Assembly (NCBI RefSeq): GCF_009905725.1
Contig: NZ_JAAAKV010000008.1
Coordinates: forward strand, 248,001 to 312,000
Source of the DNA: Emticicia sp. CRIBPO
Lineage (GTDB): Bacteria; Bacteroidota; Bacteroidia; Cytophagales; Spirosomataceae
DNA length: 64,000 nucleotides
Direction: 5' to 3'
How positions within the stretch are numbered: position 1 is the first letter of the stretch; each line of letters starts with the position of its first letter. A program made the position numbers and the translations under genes. This document shows positions 51,294 through 60,106 of this stretch, in pieces. The notes beneath the pieces were generated by a model, which saw only the letters and a program-made list of their open reading frames with translations, was not told the DNA's origin and did no database searches.

Positions 51294-52364
51294 ATGGATA
51301 AAAATATTGAATTCCTTTACAAATACCTTAATAACGCCTCGCCAACGGGCTTTGAATCTACGGGACAACAGATCTGGCTGGACTATCTGAGACCTTATAT
51401 TGACGAAACCATTATAGATGTGTACGGAACAGCCGTGGGTGTCATCAATCCCGGAAAACCTTATAAAGTGGTCATTGAGGCCCATTCTGATGAGATTTCA
51501 TGGTTTGTGAATTACATCACAGACTCAGGTTATATTTATGTAAGGAGAAACGGTGGTTCTGATCACCAGATCGCCCCATCCATGAGGGTCAACATCCATA
51601 CCCGTAAAAATGGTATTGTTAAAGGCATTTTCGGCTGGCCGGCCATCCATGTGCGTGACTCCGGTAAAGAAGAGCAGCCTTCAATGAAGAATATTTTTAT
51701 TGACGTAGGAGCTTCATCTAAAGCAGAAGTAGAAGAAATGGGTATCCATGTGGGCACAGTCATCACTTTTGAAGACGGCCTGATGGAGTTGAACGACAAA
51801 TTTTATGTGGGTCGTGCCCTGGACAACCGCATGGGTGGTTACATCATTGCTGAAGTGGCCAGAAGACTGAAGGAGAATAATATTGAACTGCCTTATACCT
51901 TATACATTGTCAATGCGGTGCAGGAAGAAATCGGGCTGAGGGGTTCTGAAATGATCTCGAGAAGATTGAAACCGAATGTGGCGGTGTGTTGCGACGTTAC
52001 CCATGATACCCAATCACCGATGTATGACAAGAAAAAGGACGGGGACATTGCCTGCGGTAAGGGTCCTACCCTGTCTTATGGTCCTGCGGTGCAGAACAAC
52101 CTCCTGAATTTTATCATTGATACCGCTGAAGAAAAGAATATTCCCTTCCAGCGGGCTGCCGTGAGCCGTTCAACAGGTACAGATACCGATTCATTCGCCT
52201 ATTCAGGTGAAGGTGTGGCGTCTGCATTGATCTCATTACCACAAAAATACATGCATACCACAGTAGAAACCTGTCATAAAGACGATATCCAGGCTTGTAT
52301 TGATCTGTATTATGAGTTCCTGCTGAAATTAGAGGCCGGGCAGGATTTTAATTATTTGAAGTAG
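51294..52364 (+). CDS. M42-family metalloaminopeptidase
   Basis: M42 enzymes are di-metal aminopeptidases that form large cages and trim peptides in the cytoplasm. Motifs: VIEAHSDEISWFV (about residues 60-72, first metal His), YVGRALDNRMGGYIIAEVA (bridging Asp), VNAVQEEIGLRGSEM (catalytic Glu pair), CCDVTHDTQSP (Asp ligand) and the last His in QKYMHTTVETCHKDDIQ. Length 356 is normal; no signal peptide. It starts with MDKNIEFLYKYLNNASPTGF, typical of the family. It has its own promoter and ends before a remarkable palindrome. Confidence 0.93.
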   Translation: MDKNIEFLYKYLNNASPTGFESTGQQIWLDYLRPYIDETIIDVYGTAVGVINPGKPYKVVIEAHSDEISWFVNYITDSGYIYVRRNGGSDHQIAPSMRVNIHTRKNGIVKGIFGWPAIHVRDSGKEEQPSMKNIFIDVGASSKAEVEEMGIHVGTVITFEDGLMELNDKFYVGRALDNRMGGYIIAEVARRLKENNIELPYTLYIVNAVQEEIGLRGSEMISRRLKPNVAVCCDVTHDTQSPMYDKKKDGDIACGKGPTLSYGPAVQNNLLNFIIDTAEEKNIPFQRAAVSRSTGTDTDSFAYSGEGVASALISLPQKYMHTTVETCHKDDIQACIDLYYEFLLKLEAGQDFNYLK

Positions 52365-52402
52365 ATTTGATTAGCTTTTGGCTATTGGTTTCTGTTTAAT
52401 CT

Positions 52403-52455
52403 GATCTCAGTAGATACGCACGGCCGGCCGTGCGTATCTACTGAGATCTTTTTTT
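52403..52455. terminator. 46-bp perfect palindrome followed by a T-run
   Basis: Positions 52403-52448 read the same on both strands, with the centre CGGCCGGCCG. The left arm contains GATCTCAGTAGATACGCACG and the right arm is its exact complement. A T-run follows on the plus strand, so it can end the M42 gene transcript and faces the convergent GlxA-type gene. Terminators rarely lack a loop sequence, so another role is possible. Confidence 0.75.
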
Positions 52456-52487
52456 GCTGGCCATCTCTTCGATAAATGAATCTGAGA

Positions 52488-53459
52488 TCAAACCGCTTCT
52501 TTGTTAAATCTTGCTTTGTAATCTAAAGGAGATAGTCCCGTGATCTTTTTGAATACCTCTCTGAAGGCCTTATCGTCAGAATAGCCTACCTCCAACATTA
52601 CCTCAAAAATACTCTTCCGGCCTTCTTCCAGGGTGCTTTTCGCTACTTCTACTTTTACTCTCTGAAGATATTCCACCGGGGTATTGCCTGTGGCTTTTAT
52701 AAAACGCCTGTCAAAATTTCTGCGGCTGGTGGCCAGTTTGAAGGCCAGGTCTTCAAAAGAGATTTTTTCAGCCAGGTTTTCTTCTATATAATTCTGAGCT
52801 TTGCTGATCAGTTCGTCACCGTGGGTTTTTTGTGTCCTGAAAATGTGGAAAGGAGATTGTGATGACCTCTCAATATCGATCTGGAAGATTTTGGAGCAGT
52901 AAATGGCGGTGGGCCGGTCAAAGAATTTTTCGACCAGGAATATGATCAGGTTCAGGAAGGAATACCCGCCGCCGTTGGTATAAATTCCTTTTTCAATGGT
53001 GATGAGTTTATCGATCTGCAGGTCAACATTCGGGAACAGCCGCCTGAAATCAGCTTCTACGTTCCAGTGCGTTGAGCAAGTCCGGCCTTCCAGCAAGCCG
53101 GTGGCGGCCAGCAAAAAGGCCCCTGAGCATACACTGGCTATTTCTGCACCACTTTTATATTGGTCTCTGAGCCAGCTGATCAGTACGGTGTTTTGCTCTA
53201 TGATGTTTTCGTTGTAATAGATGGAAGGGATAATGACCAGGTCGGTTTTTTGTATTTCATGGATATTTAAAGGATTAACCGAAAAAAAGCCGCCGTCCAT
53301 TTTCAATTCTTTTACAAAACCCGCAATGTGGATTTCCATCATGGATTTGTTGCCCAGCTTCTGCCAGTAAGCATTGGCCCGGCTCAGTATCTCATAGGTA
53401 CCTGTGATGCTGCTGAGGTTGACATTCCCTTCCGGAACTACGATCGTCACATGTTTCAT
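52488..53459 (-). CDS. GlxA-type transcriptional regulator (DJ-1/PfpI plus AraC domain)
   Basis: Residues 1-190 form a DJ-1/PfpI-like domain with the nucleophile-elbow sequence IASVCSGAFLLAATGLLEGR (about 107-126) and the following CSTHW, as in GlxA. The C-terminal 100 residues are an AraC helix-turn-helix domain: FEDLAFKLATSRRNFDRRFI and SIFEVMLEVGYSDDKAFREV then FKKITGLSPLDYKARF. GlxA-type proteins respond to metabolites or amino acids, but the ligand here is not known. Length 323. A well-spaced promoter lies just upstream. It is divergent from two SRPBCC genes, which it may control. Confidence 0.9.
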   Translation of the reverse strand: MKHVTIVVPEGNVNLSSITGTYEILSRANAYWQKLGNKSMMEIHIAGFVKELKMDGGFFSVNPLNIHEIQKTDLVIIPSIYYNENIIEQNTVLISWLRDQYKSGAEIASVCSGAFLLAATGLLEGRTCSTHWNVEADFRRLFPNVDLQIDKLITIEKGIYTNGGGYSFLNLIIFLVEKFFDRPTAIYCSKIFQIDIERSSQSPFHIFRTQKTHGDELISKAQNYIEENLAEKISFEDLAFKLATSRRNFDRRFIKATGNTPVEYLQRVKVEVAKSTLEEGRKSIFEVMLEVGYSDDKAFREVFKKITGLSPLDYKARFNKEAV

Positions 53460-53475
53460 GGCAAAGTTTTTTCAA

Positions 53476-53506
53476 CAAAGATATTGTATTGTTTTGTCCG
53501 GATCAA
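53476..53506 (-). promoter_or_regulatory. Promoter of the GlxA-type regulator
   Basis: On the minus strand TTG (53506-53504), a 20-base spacer and TATCTTTG (53483-53476) match the consensus well. The leader would be only about ten bases. Confidence 0.65.
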
Positions 53507-53554
53507 CCCCACAGAATGTCTATTTAACACCCTGAGAGTCCGGAATTAAGACAG

Positions 53555-53562
53555 TAACTTTG
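53555..53562 (+). promoter_or_regulatory. Likely -7 box of the SRPBCC gene pair
   Basis: TAACTTTG matches TAnnTTTG, 30 bases before the ATG at 53593. It overlaps an upstream TTG that could be mistaken for a start. Confidence 0.5.
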
Positions 53563-53592
53563 TCTTATTCATTTACAAAACCTTTTAAGAAA

Positions 53593-54087
53593 ATGACAAC
53601 ATCAGATTTTACCACCACAATCTGGGTGGATCAGAGCCCTGCTGAAGCTTTTAATGCCGTCAATAACGTACGTGGCTGGTGGTCGGAACAAGTGGAAGGC
53701 GGAACAGAAAAGGTCAACGAGGAGTTTAAGTATCATTTTCAGGATGTTCATCGCTGTCAGATGAGGTTAACGGAAGTCATCCCCAATAAGAAAGTGGTCT
53801 GGCAGGTGCTGGACAACTACTTTAAATTTGCACAGGATCAGACTGAATGGATGGACACCGACATCAGTTTTGAGATTTATGAAAAAGAGGGAAAAACGCA
53901 GGTTGTTTTTACACACCATGGCTTGCTGCCTGAGCACGAATGCTATGAGATCTGCAGTAACGCCTGGACAGGATACATACAGAAAAGCCTGTTTAACCTG
54001 ATCACGACAGGTCAGGGACAGCCAAACGGTAAGGATAAGCCTCAGACTGAGGATGAAAGAAGATTGGGACAGCTTAATGAAAACTGA
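53593..54087 (+). CDS. SRPBCC/AHSA1-type protein, copy 1
   Basis: The 164-residue protein has the helix-grip fold of the START-like/AHSA1 group, which binds hydrophobic ligands or acts as a co-chaperone. Typical features: the opening FTTTIWVDQSPAEAFNAVNN, RGWWSEQVEGG near residue 30, a strand pattern ending in TQVVFTHHGLLPEHECYEIC, and the C-terminal helix NAWTGYIQKSLFNLI. I start at the ATG 33 bases inside the open frame because the upstream TTG lies on the -7 box. It is followed by a close paralogue in tandem; the pair probably arose by duplication. Confidence 0.8.
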   Translation: MTTSDFTTTIWVDQSPAEAFNAVNNVRGWWSEQVEGGTEKVNEEFKYHFQDVHRCQMRLTEVIPNKKVVWQVLDNYFKFAQDQTEWMDTDISFEIYEKEGKTQVVFTHHGLLPEHECYEICSNAWTGYIQKSLFNLITTGQGQPNGKDKPQTEDERRLGQLNEN

Positions 54088-54091
54088 TAAA

Positions 54092-54538
54092 ATGATTGCA
54101 GAAGAGGATTTTACGCTCAGTTTTACGGTGAATGCCTCGCCGCAGGAAGCATTCAAGAGCATTAATGAGGTCAGGAAATGGTGGACAGAAAATCTGGAAG
54201 GCCGCTCAGAAAGACTGAATGACGAATTTACAGTCCGTTTTGGGGATATTCATGCTTCAACGCAGAAGTTAACGGAGTTCGTCCCGGATCAGAAAGTAAG
54301 CTGGCTGATCACTGACAGTCAGCTTAATTTTATTGAGAACAAACAGGAATGGAACGGGACCCGCATCAGTTTTGAAATTACGGAAGAGAACGGCAAAACC
54401 CGGATACTCTTCACACATCAGGGCCTCGTACCTGCTATTGAGTGTTTTAGTGCTTGTTCGGGTGCCTGGACTGATTACCTGGAAAACAGTTTGAAGAGCC
54501 TGATTGACGAAGGAAAAGGGCAGCCAGGTAAAACCTAG
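54092..54538 (+). CDS. SRPBCC/AHSA1-type protein, copy 2
   Basis: This is a paralogue of the preceding gene. The shared pattern is FTLSFTVNASPQEAFKSINE, VRKWWTENLEG, and RILFTHQGLVPAIECFSACS with NAWT-type GAWTDYLENSLKSLI at the end. The ATG at 54092 lies 4 bases after the stop of copy 1 and aligns with the start of copy 1; an ATG at 54077 overlapping copy 1 by 11 bases is also possible. Length 148 residues. START-like proteins bind lipophilic small molecules; the ligand is not known. The divergent GlxA-type gene may regulate both. Confidence 0.8.
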   Translation: MIAEEDFTLSFTVNASPQEAFKSINEVRKWWTENLEGRSERLNDEFTVRFGDIHASTQKLTEFVPDQKVSWLITDSQLNFIENKQEWNGTRISFEITEENGKTRILFTHQGLVPAIECFSACSGAWTDYLENSLKSLIDEGKGQPGKT

Positions 54539-54740
54539 TTCCCGTTGTTTGATCTTCAGCTGAATCGACGGGCCGGAACCACCGTAGTTCTTTCCTCTGA
54601 TGCTTTCGGTACGATAATTTGTTGTGTATTGAATTCCAGCCCTTTCGCAGACAATTTCTTTCTTTTTAAGGTACATTTTGTATCAGTTTATTGCTTACCT
54701 TAGTGTTGGCTTGAAGTTTGGTAAAGAGACATTCAATTTT

Positions 54741-55565
54741 ATGTTTATGGAAAGGTTCGCAGCAGAGGGTCTACGGATTTTCAGCATTTTAACGGTCCGC
54801 TATTTTATTATTGCAGGCATAGCCTTTGTGCTTTTTTATTGGTTGGTACCGCGGAAGCTGAACCGGTTTAAGATTCAGCAACGATTCGCCAAAAGAAAAG
54901 ACTTTCTAAGGGAAATCTGGTATTCAATCCAGAGTACCCTGGTGTTTGCCCTGATTGCTGTTTCCCTGATGTTTACGCCATTCCGTAATTATACCTTGAT
55001 TTATGATAACATCGGTAACTTTGGCGGATGGTACATCGTTTTCAGTCTTGTGGTCAGCCTGATCATTCATGATACCTATTTTTACTGGATGCACCGGTTG
55101 CTGCATCACAAGAGGCTGTTTAACCTCGCACACCTGGTGCATCATCAAAGTACCAACCCTTCGCCCTGGACTTCGTACAGTTTTCATTTACTGGAGGCAC
55201 TGACGGAAGGTGCTGTACTGTTACCGATCGTATTTTTATTGCCCATGCATCCGGTCACGATCATATTATTTACACTTATCGGGTTCATTATCAATGTGTA
55301 CGGGCACCTGGGCTATGAAATTGCCCCGAAGTGGTTCCGTAAAACCTGGCTTTTTGAGATTGTGAACACTTCTGTCCATCATAACCTGCACCACAGCAGG
55401 TTTAACGGCAATTACGGACTGTATTTCCGGATCTGGGACCGCATAATGGGCACTGAAAACCCGGATTATGTGAAAGAATACGACAGGATGCAGGAGCAGC
55501 GGTTCGGGTCTGACGAAAAAACATATGCCGGTCCGGTTAATGAACCGATACAAAACCTGTCTTGA
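54741..55565 (+). CDS. Membrane di-iron sterol desaturase / fatty acid hydroxylase family protein
   Basis: The family uses a histidine-bound di-iron centre in the membrane to hydroxylate or desaturate lipids with oxygen. All histidine boxes are present: HDTYFYWMHRLLHH, LVHHQS and NTSVHHNLHHSRFNGNYG, followed by FRIWDRIMGT. Four or more membrane segments are visible (FIIAGIAFVLFYWLV, IQSTLVFALIAVSLMF, WYIVFSLVVSLII, TIILFTLIGFIINVYG). The frame is open from 54678 with a TTG, but the ATG at 54741 gives a typical N-terminus. The stop is 6 bases from that of a convergent histidine kinase gene, with no room for a terminator. Confidence 0.9.
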   Translation: MFMERFAAEGLRIFSILTVRYFIIAGIAFVLFYWLVPRKLNRFKIQQRFAKRKDFLREIWYSIQSTLVFALIAVSLMFTPFRNYTLIYDNIGNFGGWYIVFSLVVSLIIHDTYFYWMHRLLHHKRLFNLAHLVHHQSTNPSPWTSYSFHLLEALTEGAVLLPIVFLLPMHPVTIILFTLIGFIINVYGHLGYEIAPKWFRKTWLFEIVNTSVHHNLHHSRFNGNYGLYFRIWDRIMGTENPDYVKEYDRMQEQRFGSDEKTYAGPVNEPIQNLS

Positions 55566-55571
55566 AAGTAT

Positions 55572-56816
55572 TTATTTTACCGGGAATGTAACCTGAAAGA
55601 AATGAATCCCGTTTTCATAATGATAAGCCAGATCCCATTTATTTAAGGTGCAAATCTCCTTGCAAATGGCCAGCCCGAGTCCGGTTGACGTAATGTTCGT
55701 TGCGTTTTTTGTGAACCTCTGAAAGATCTGCTCCTCAGAAAACTCGGGTTTCGTTCCGGTATTGGAGATCATCAGGCTGTTGCCTTTTACGATGACTTCT
55801 ACCATCCCGTTTTTCAGGGTATATTTCAAAGCATTGGATAAAAGATTGGAAACTAGGGTTTCTATAAGGTATTTGTTGCAAAATACCGACTCTTTACGGA
55901 GGTTTTCTTTCAGGGTGATTTGTTTGTTGGCCCACAGGTCTTCCATATTTCTGAGCTGGGTAAAGACAATCTCATCTACCATGACCTGTTCCTGGTCTTT
56001 GAAAACATTGTTGTCCAGTTTTGCCAGCAGCAGAAGACTCTTATTCATCTTGGAGAGCCTTTCCACCCCTGATTTCGCCTGCACGATATAGTCGGACATT
56101 TCTTCATTCATCTCCATCTGACTCATCCTGTCCAGTTTTGACTGTATGATGCTGAGAGGGGTCTGGATTTCGTGGGAGGCATTTTCTGTGAATTCCCGTA
56201 ACGCCAGGTATTCCTTACGGCTTCTGTCTGTCAGGTCTTTGAGCGTGCTGTTTAGTTCTTTAAATTCAGTGATCGGGGTTTCCAGTAAGCCCAGTGAGTC
56301 AGGAGAGCTTACCGAAAAAGCCTTGATCTTTTTCAGATTACCAAAGAAAGGGCCCCATACTTTCCGGTTTGACAGGTAATTGATCAGCACGCCCGATCCT
56401 GTCAGGAGGATGGCCATCAGCACAAAAATGTAGAAAATACTGAGATAATACTGATCCCAACCGATGTGGGACGTCATCACTGTGGCCTGGTAGCGGTCTT
56501 GGCCGATGTCCTGCACTTCACGGATGTAGTGGTATTCCTCCATCTTTTTCTGAACACGGTCGTACAGCAATGAGTCTCCATAGGTCTGACCCGGGGAAGT
56601 CCGGCCGGAAACTTTTTCGATTTTGATAAAAGGAGCATTGATAAAGTTGCCGGAATGAGCGTTTTCGAAAATCTTGTCGGCCTGCAGGGCCAGCTGTTCA
56701 TTCATCTCATCCCCCACTTCTTTTCTGAGCAGGGTAAATAGGGCTATCCCGGTGATGACCAGGATGGAAATAGAAGCAATCAGGTAGTCTCTTGTAGTTT
56801 TATAGAGTAATTTCAT
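55572..56816 (-). CDS. Sensor histidine kinase
   Basis: The protein has two membrane segments (about residues 11-30 and 124-147) around a periplasmic domain of about 90 residues, so it senses a signal outside the cytoplasm. The dimerisation domain carries the phosphorylated His215 in FTENASHEIQTPLSIIQSKL. The ATPase domain has the N box (LLSNALKYTLKNG), the G1 box SNTGTKPEFSEE (Asp is replaced by Asn in the usual D-x-G) and the G2 box TGLGLAICKEIC. Length 414. The gene lies 12 bases after its response regulator and is the last gene of the barrel-RR-HK operon. Confidence 0.92.
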   Translation of the reverse strand: MKLLYKTTRDYLIASISILVITGIALFTLLRKEVGDEMNEQLALQADKIFENAHSGNFINAPFIKIEKVSGRTSPGQTYGDSLLYDRVQKKMEEYHYIREVQDIGQDRYQATVMTSHIGWDQYYLSIFYIFVLMAILLTGSGVLINYLSNRKVWGPFFGNLKKIKAFSVSSPDSLGLLETPITEFKELNSTLKDLTDRSRKEYLALREFTENASHEIQTPLSIIQSKLDRMSQMEMNEEMSDYIVQAKSGVERLSKMNKSLLLLAKLDNNVFKDQEQVMVDEIVFTQLRNMEDLWANKQITLKENLRKESVFCNKYLIETLVSNLLSNALKYTLKNGMVEVIVKGNSLMISNTGTKPEFSEEQIFQRFTKNATNITSTGLGLAICKEICTLNKWDLAYHYENGIHFFQVTFPVK

Positions 56817-56828
56817 TTCTGCAGGTGA

Positions 56829-57506
56829 TTATGCTGACGCCCATTTGTAACCCATGCCGTGTATGGTTTTGATATAATCCACATTCATATGATAAGCCAG
56901 TTTTTTACGCAGGTTTTTGGTATGAACATACACCGTGTCATAATTATCAGCCATGTCGTAATGATCTCCCCAAAGGTGTTCTGCGATCGATTGCCTGCTG
57001 ACCACCCTGTTTTTGTTGACAATAAAATACAAGAGCAGTTCATATTCTTTTTTGGTCAGCAGGATTGGTTCGTTTCCGTAGACTACCGTTTTTGCCGTCA
57101 GGTTGATGACCAGCTGATCGAAACGGATCTCATTTTCCCCTTCAAAGGACCTTCTTCTCAGCAAGGCAAAAATCCTGGCGTTGAGTTCTTCCATGTGGAA
57201 AGGCTTGGTGATATAATCGTCTGCTCCCATCTGAAGTCCGTCTACTTTATCTCTCAGCGAGTTTTTAGCGGATACGATCAATACCCCCGAGTTTTTATGT
57301 TCAGACTTCAATATCTGTAATAAATGAAGCCCGTTGCCGCCCGGAAGGGTGATGTCAAGCACTACCAGGTCATACTCATACAGGTGCAGTTTTTCCTGAC
57401 CTTCCTCAAAAGTGGTGGCTTTCTCGCATCTGTAACCCTGTTCCGTAAGATAGGTTTCCATCTCATCCAGCAGGAAAGGCTCGTCTTCTACCAATAACAG
57501 CTTCAT
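56829..57506 (-). CDS. OmpR/PhoB-type response regulator
   Basis: The receiver domain (residues 1-120) has the acidic pair in LLLVEDEPFLLDEMETYL, the phosphorylated Asp51 (LVVLDITLPGGNGLHLLQ) and the Lys in IVSAKNSLRDKVDG. The C-terminal winged helix of the OmpR type has IAEHLWGDHYDMADNYDTVY and YVHTKNLRKKLAYHM, ending in IKTIHGMGYKWA. Length 225. It pairs with the kinase that follows 12 bases later. Target genes are not known; the outer-membrane barrel gene upstream in the same operon is a likely one. Confidence 0.93.
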   Translation of the reverse strand: MKLLLVEDEPFLLDEMETYLTEQGYRCEKATTFEEGQEKLHLYEYDLVVLDITLPGGNGLHLLQILKSEHKNSGVLIVSAKNSLRDKVDGLQMGADDYITKPFHMEELNARIFALLRRRSFEGENEIRFDQLVINLTAKTVVYGNEPILLTKKEYELLLYFIVNKNRVVSRQSIAEHLWGDHYDMADNYDTVYVHTKNLRKKLAYHMNVDYIKTIHGMGYKWASA

Positions 57507-57545
57507 ATTGAACAGTTTAGATAAACGGGATCTCCGGCATCAGTC

Positions 57546-59951
57546 TCAGAACTTATAGCTATAACCAATCCTGTAGACCTGCGTTTCGTAATAATCATGG
57601 CTAATATAATGAAATCCTGCTCCGTTTATGGTCTTTCTGATCACCAGGGTGTTGAAAACATCCGTTGCATTGGCAAATAGCTCTCCTTTTGTCAGTTGTT
57701 TTTTGATTCCGGCATCAACTGAAAACCTCGCCCCTGTTCTGCCCTGCGGAATTAGGTCAGGAGCCAGGTAAACAGCAGACACCTGGGCTTCAATCGATTT
57801 GCTTAACCTGAGATTTGCATTTATTTTTCCGCTTCCTGAGGTCAATGATTCCCTGTCTGCTTTAAAAGTAACGGGTACAGGATACAGGTTTTTCACGGTG
57901 AAAGCGTTGATGACGCTTTTGTAAACATTAAAATTGGTATTCAAGGCCAGCCAGGGCGTCACCTGCTGTTGCCAGATGAGCTCAACGCCGGAATTATGGC
58001 TTCTTCCGGCATTCTGGAAGATGTTATAAATGATGGTGCTGCCCGGAACGGTGCTCCCGATCCTCGCGATGGTGGCATTGTCCATTTTCCGGTAAAGGGC
58101 TGCATAAAAATACCCGCCCTGCCAGCTGGTTTTGTATCCGGCCTCCAGGGTATTGGTAAACTGCGGCCGCAGGGCCGGATTACCCACTTTGATGATCTCT
58201 GCATCATCATATTTAGGGAATATCCTGATATCCACCTCGTTAGGTCGGTCTACCCTCCTGTTGTAAAACAACGAAAGTTTATGGTGTTCGTTGATTTTAT
58301 AGGCCAACCTGACATTCGGAAAAGGCTGCACATAATCATACCCGCTGCTTTTGTATGTCGGGTGATCGGGATTGACAGAATAACGAAGGTCGACATATTC
58401 GAATCTCAGTCCTGCTTCCAGTTCAAAGTTCTTGTTTTCGAGAACGTAGTTACCGTATACCGCCGGAATGGTCTCATTATAATTGGCCCAGCCGCCGGCC
58501 AGGCTGTCGATGGGTGAATTCAGGCCCGGAAAGAACTGCATGTTCGTCGGAATATAACGCTTACGGATCTTGATTCCTCCTTCAAAATGACCGTATTTCA
58601 ATGGTTTTACGTAGTCGGCGGTGAGATCGAAAACACTTTCGTCAGACAAGAGTTTAAAGGCGTCTTTGCCTGTAAAAGTGGGCATGACATTGGTAAAAAA
58701 GTATTTCTCGTCCTCTCTGTGGAAGGTATAGTTAAAACCTATGGTAAACAAATGGCCGGGTTGCTGAAACTTATGCTGGAATGAACCCGAGGCTGTCACG
58801 GTGGTTTTCAATTCGTCTTCCAGGAACTTCCACAGTCGGAATCTCTCCGTCAGTGTGGCGTTAAAAAAGGGTTCATCCCCGTTATCAATAATTTTCTCGC
58901 TGCTGAAAAGTCCTGAAATGTTAAAGGTATTGCTGCTGCTGATGTTCCAGTCCAGACCTGCTTTGGTGGTGATGATATTGGTGTTGCGGTTTCTTTTGGT
59001 TTGTTGCCTCACCACTTTCCCGTCATCGTAGTACCGGTCTACAAATTCGTTTTTATTCAGTGTAGGCGTATGGAGATAGTCTCCCTGGAAAAAGATATTT
59101 GTATTTTTCTTCCTGTAATTCAGTGATACCGACGGATTCATTTTCAGGGTGTTGCGGTATTGCGGCCTGATATCCGGCAGGTTGTCTTTCTTGATCCAGA
59201 GGGCTCCGAGGCCTGCAGACATCCCGATTTTACCGTTGAATCCTTCCTGTTTGTTCTTTTTATAGATGATGTTGATGATTCCGGCGTTGCCGTTGGCATC
59301 ATATTTTGCCGATGGATTATTGATCACTTCTATCTTTTCTATGGCCGAGGCCGGAATGTTATCCAGGCCGGTCTGATTGCCAAACCCCGTGAGGGCTGTT
59401 TGTTTACCGTCAATCAGGACAGTTACGCGGTCGTTGCCCCTGATCAGTACTTTTCCGTCCTGGTCGGTGGTCACACCCGGCAGGTTTTTCATTACCTGTA
59501 GCAGCGATCCGCCGCTTTGACTGACCATGTCGGTGACAGAAAAGGTCTTCTTGTCCATTTTATTGTTGAGCCCCTCCCCGTCTGTGCCTTTGACGACCAC
59601 TTCACCGAGCTGTGTCACATCTTCTTCCAGCATAACATGCCCCAGGTCAAGAAATGTACTGAGCACCCCGACAGAAACAGCCTGACTCAATGTTTTATAG
59701 CCGATATAGGATACTTCAAGGGTATAGTTTCCGCTTTTAACATCAGTAAAGGTGAAAAGGCCCTCTTCATTGCTGATGGTACCTGCCACAAAAGATTTGT
59801 CACCGCTGTTTTTAAGGGCAACGGTCACAAAAGCCAGGCCTTTATTGTCTTTCCTGTCTTTGACGGTGCCTGATAAGGTAACCTTGACAGATTGGGAATA
59901 AACTGTTGAAAATGAGCTGATAAACAGGAGCAGAAAAAGTAATTGCTTCAT
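57546..59951 (-). CDS. Outer-membrane TonB-dependent-receptor-like barrel with carboxypeptidase-like domain
   Basis: The 801-residue protein starts with a signal peptide (MKQLLFLLLFISSFSTVYSQ), followed by a carboxypeptidase-regulatory-like domain (VKVTLSGTVKDRKDNKGLAF), a plug domain with PGVTTDQDGKVLIRGNDRVT and PSAKYDANGNAGIINIIYKK, and a C-terminal barrel ending in YRIGYSYKF. It fits the outer-membrane protein family with a TonB-dependent plug common in Bacteroidota. The frame is open upstream to 60059, but the ATG at 59951 is the start of a typical signal peptide. The response regulator gene starts 39 bases after its stop, so they form one operon. Ligand unknown. Confidence 0.85.
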   Translation of the reverse strand: MKQLLFLLLFISSFSTVYSQSVKVTLSGTVKDRKDNKGLAFVTVALKNSGDKSFVAGTISNEEGLFTFTDVKSGNYTLEVSYIGYKTLSQAVSVGVLSTFLDLGHVMLEEDVTQLGEVVVKGTDGEGLNNKMDKKTFSVTDMVSQSGGSLLQVMKNLPGVTTDQDGKVLIRGNDRVTVLIDGKQTALTGFGNQTGLDNIPASAIEKIEVINNPSAKYDANGNAGIINIIYKKNKQEGFNGKIGMSAGLGALWIKKDNLPDIRPQYRNTLKMNPSVSLNYRKKNTNIFFQGDYLHTPTLNKNEFVDRYYDDGKVVRQQTKRNRNTNIITTKAGLDWNISSSNTFNISGLFSSEKIIDNGDEPFFNATLTERFRLWKFLEDELKTTVTASGSFQHKFQQPGHLFTIGFNYTFHREDEKYFFTNVMPTFTGKDAFKLLSDESVFDLTADYVKPLKYGHFEGGIKIRKRYIPTNMQFFPGLNSPIDSLAGGWANYNETIPAVYGNYVLENKNFELEAGLRFEYVDLRYSVNPDHPTYKSSGYDYVQPFPNVRLAYKINEHHKLSLFYNRRVDRPNEVDIRIFPKYDDAEIIKVGNPALRPQFTNTLEAGYKTSWQGGYFYAALYRKMDNATIARIGSTVPGSTIIYNIFQNAGRSHNSGVELIWQQQVTPWLALNTNFNVYKSVINAFTVKNLYPVPVTFKADRESLTSGSGKINANLRLSKSIEAQVSAVYLAPDLIPQGRTGARFSVDAGIKKQLTKGELFANATDVFNTLVIRKTINGAGFHYISHDYYETQVYRIGYSYKF

Positions 59952-60069
59952 TGATTTCTTGTTTGATAATCGCAAATAAGCAAACCAAATCTGAATTTCT
60001 TTTAAACAAGCGGCTGATTCTGAAAATAAAAACATGAAGAAGTATAAGAGTAATTTCATATCAACAAAA

Positions 60070-60100
60070 AACCGCCTGACCTCTTAAAGATCAGGCGGTT
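60070..60100 (-). terminator. Terminator of the tmRNA gene
   Basis: AACCGCCTGA and TCAGGCGGTT form a 10-bp stem; on the minus strand a run of six T follows. Confidence 0.9.
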
Positions 60101-60106
60101 ATACAG

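Noticed and set aside
53560-53592. TTG start for the first SRPBCC protein
   Set aside because: The TTG overlaps the TAACTTTG -7 box, so it would not be in the transcript. The ATG at 53593 aligns with the paralogue's start.
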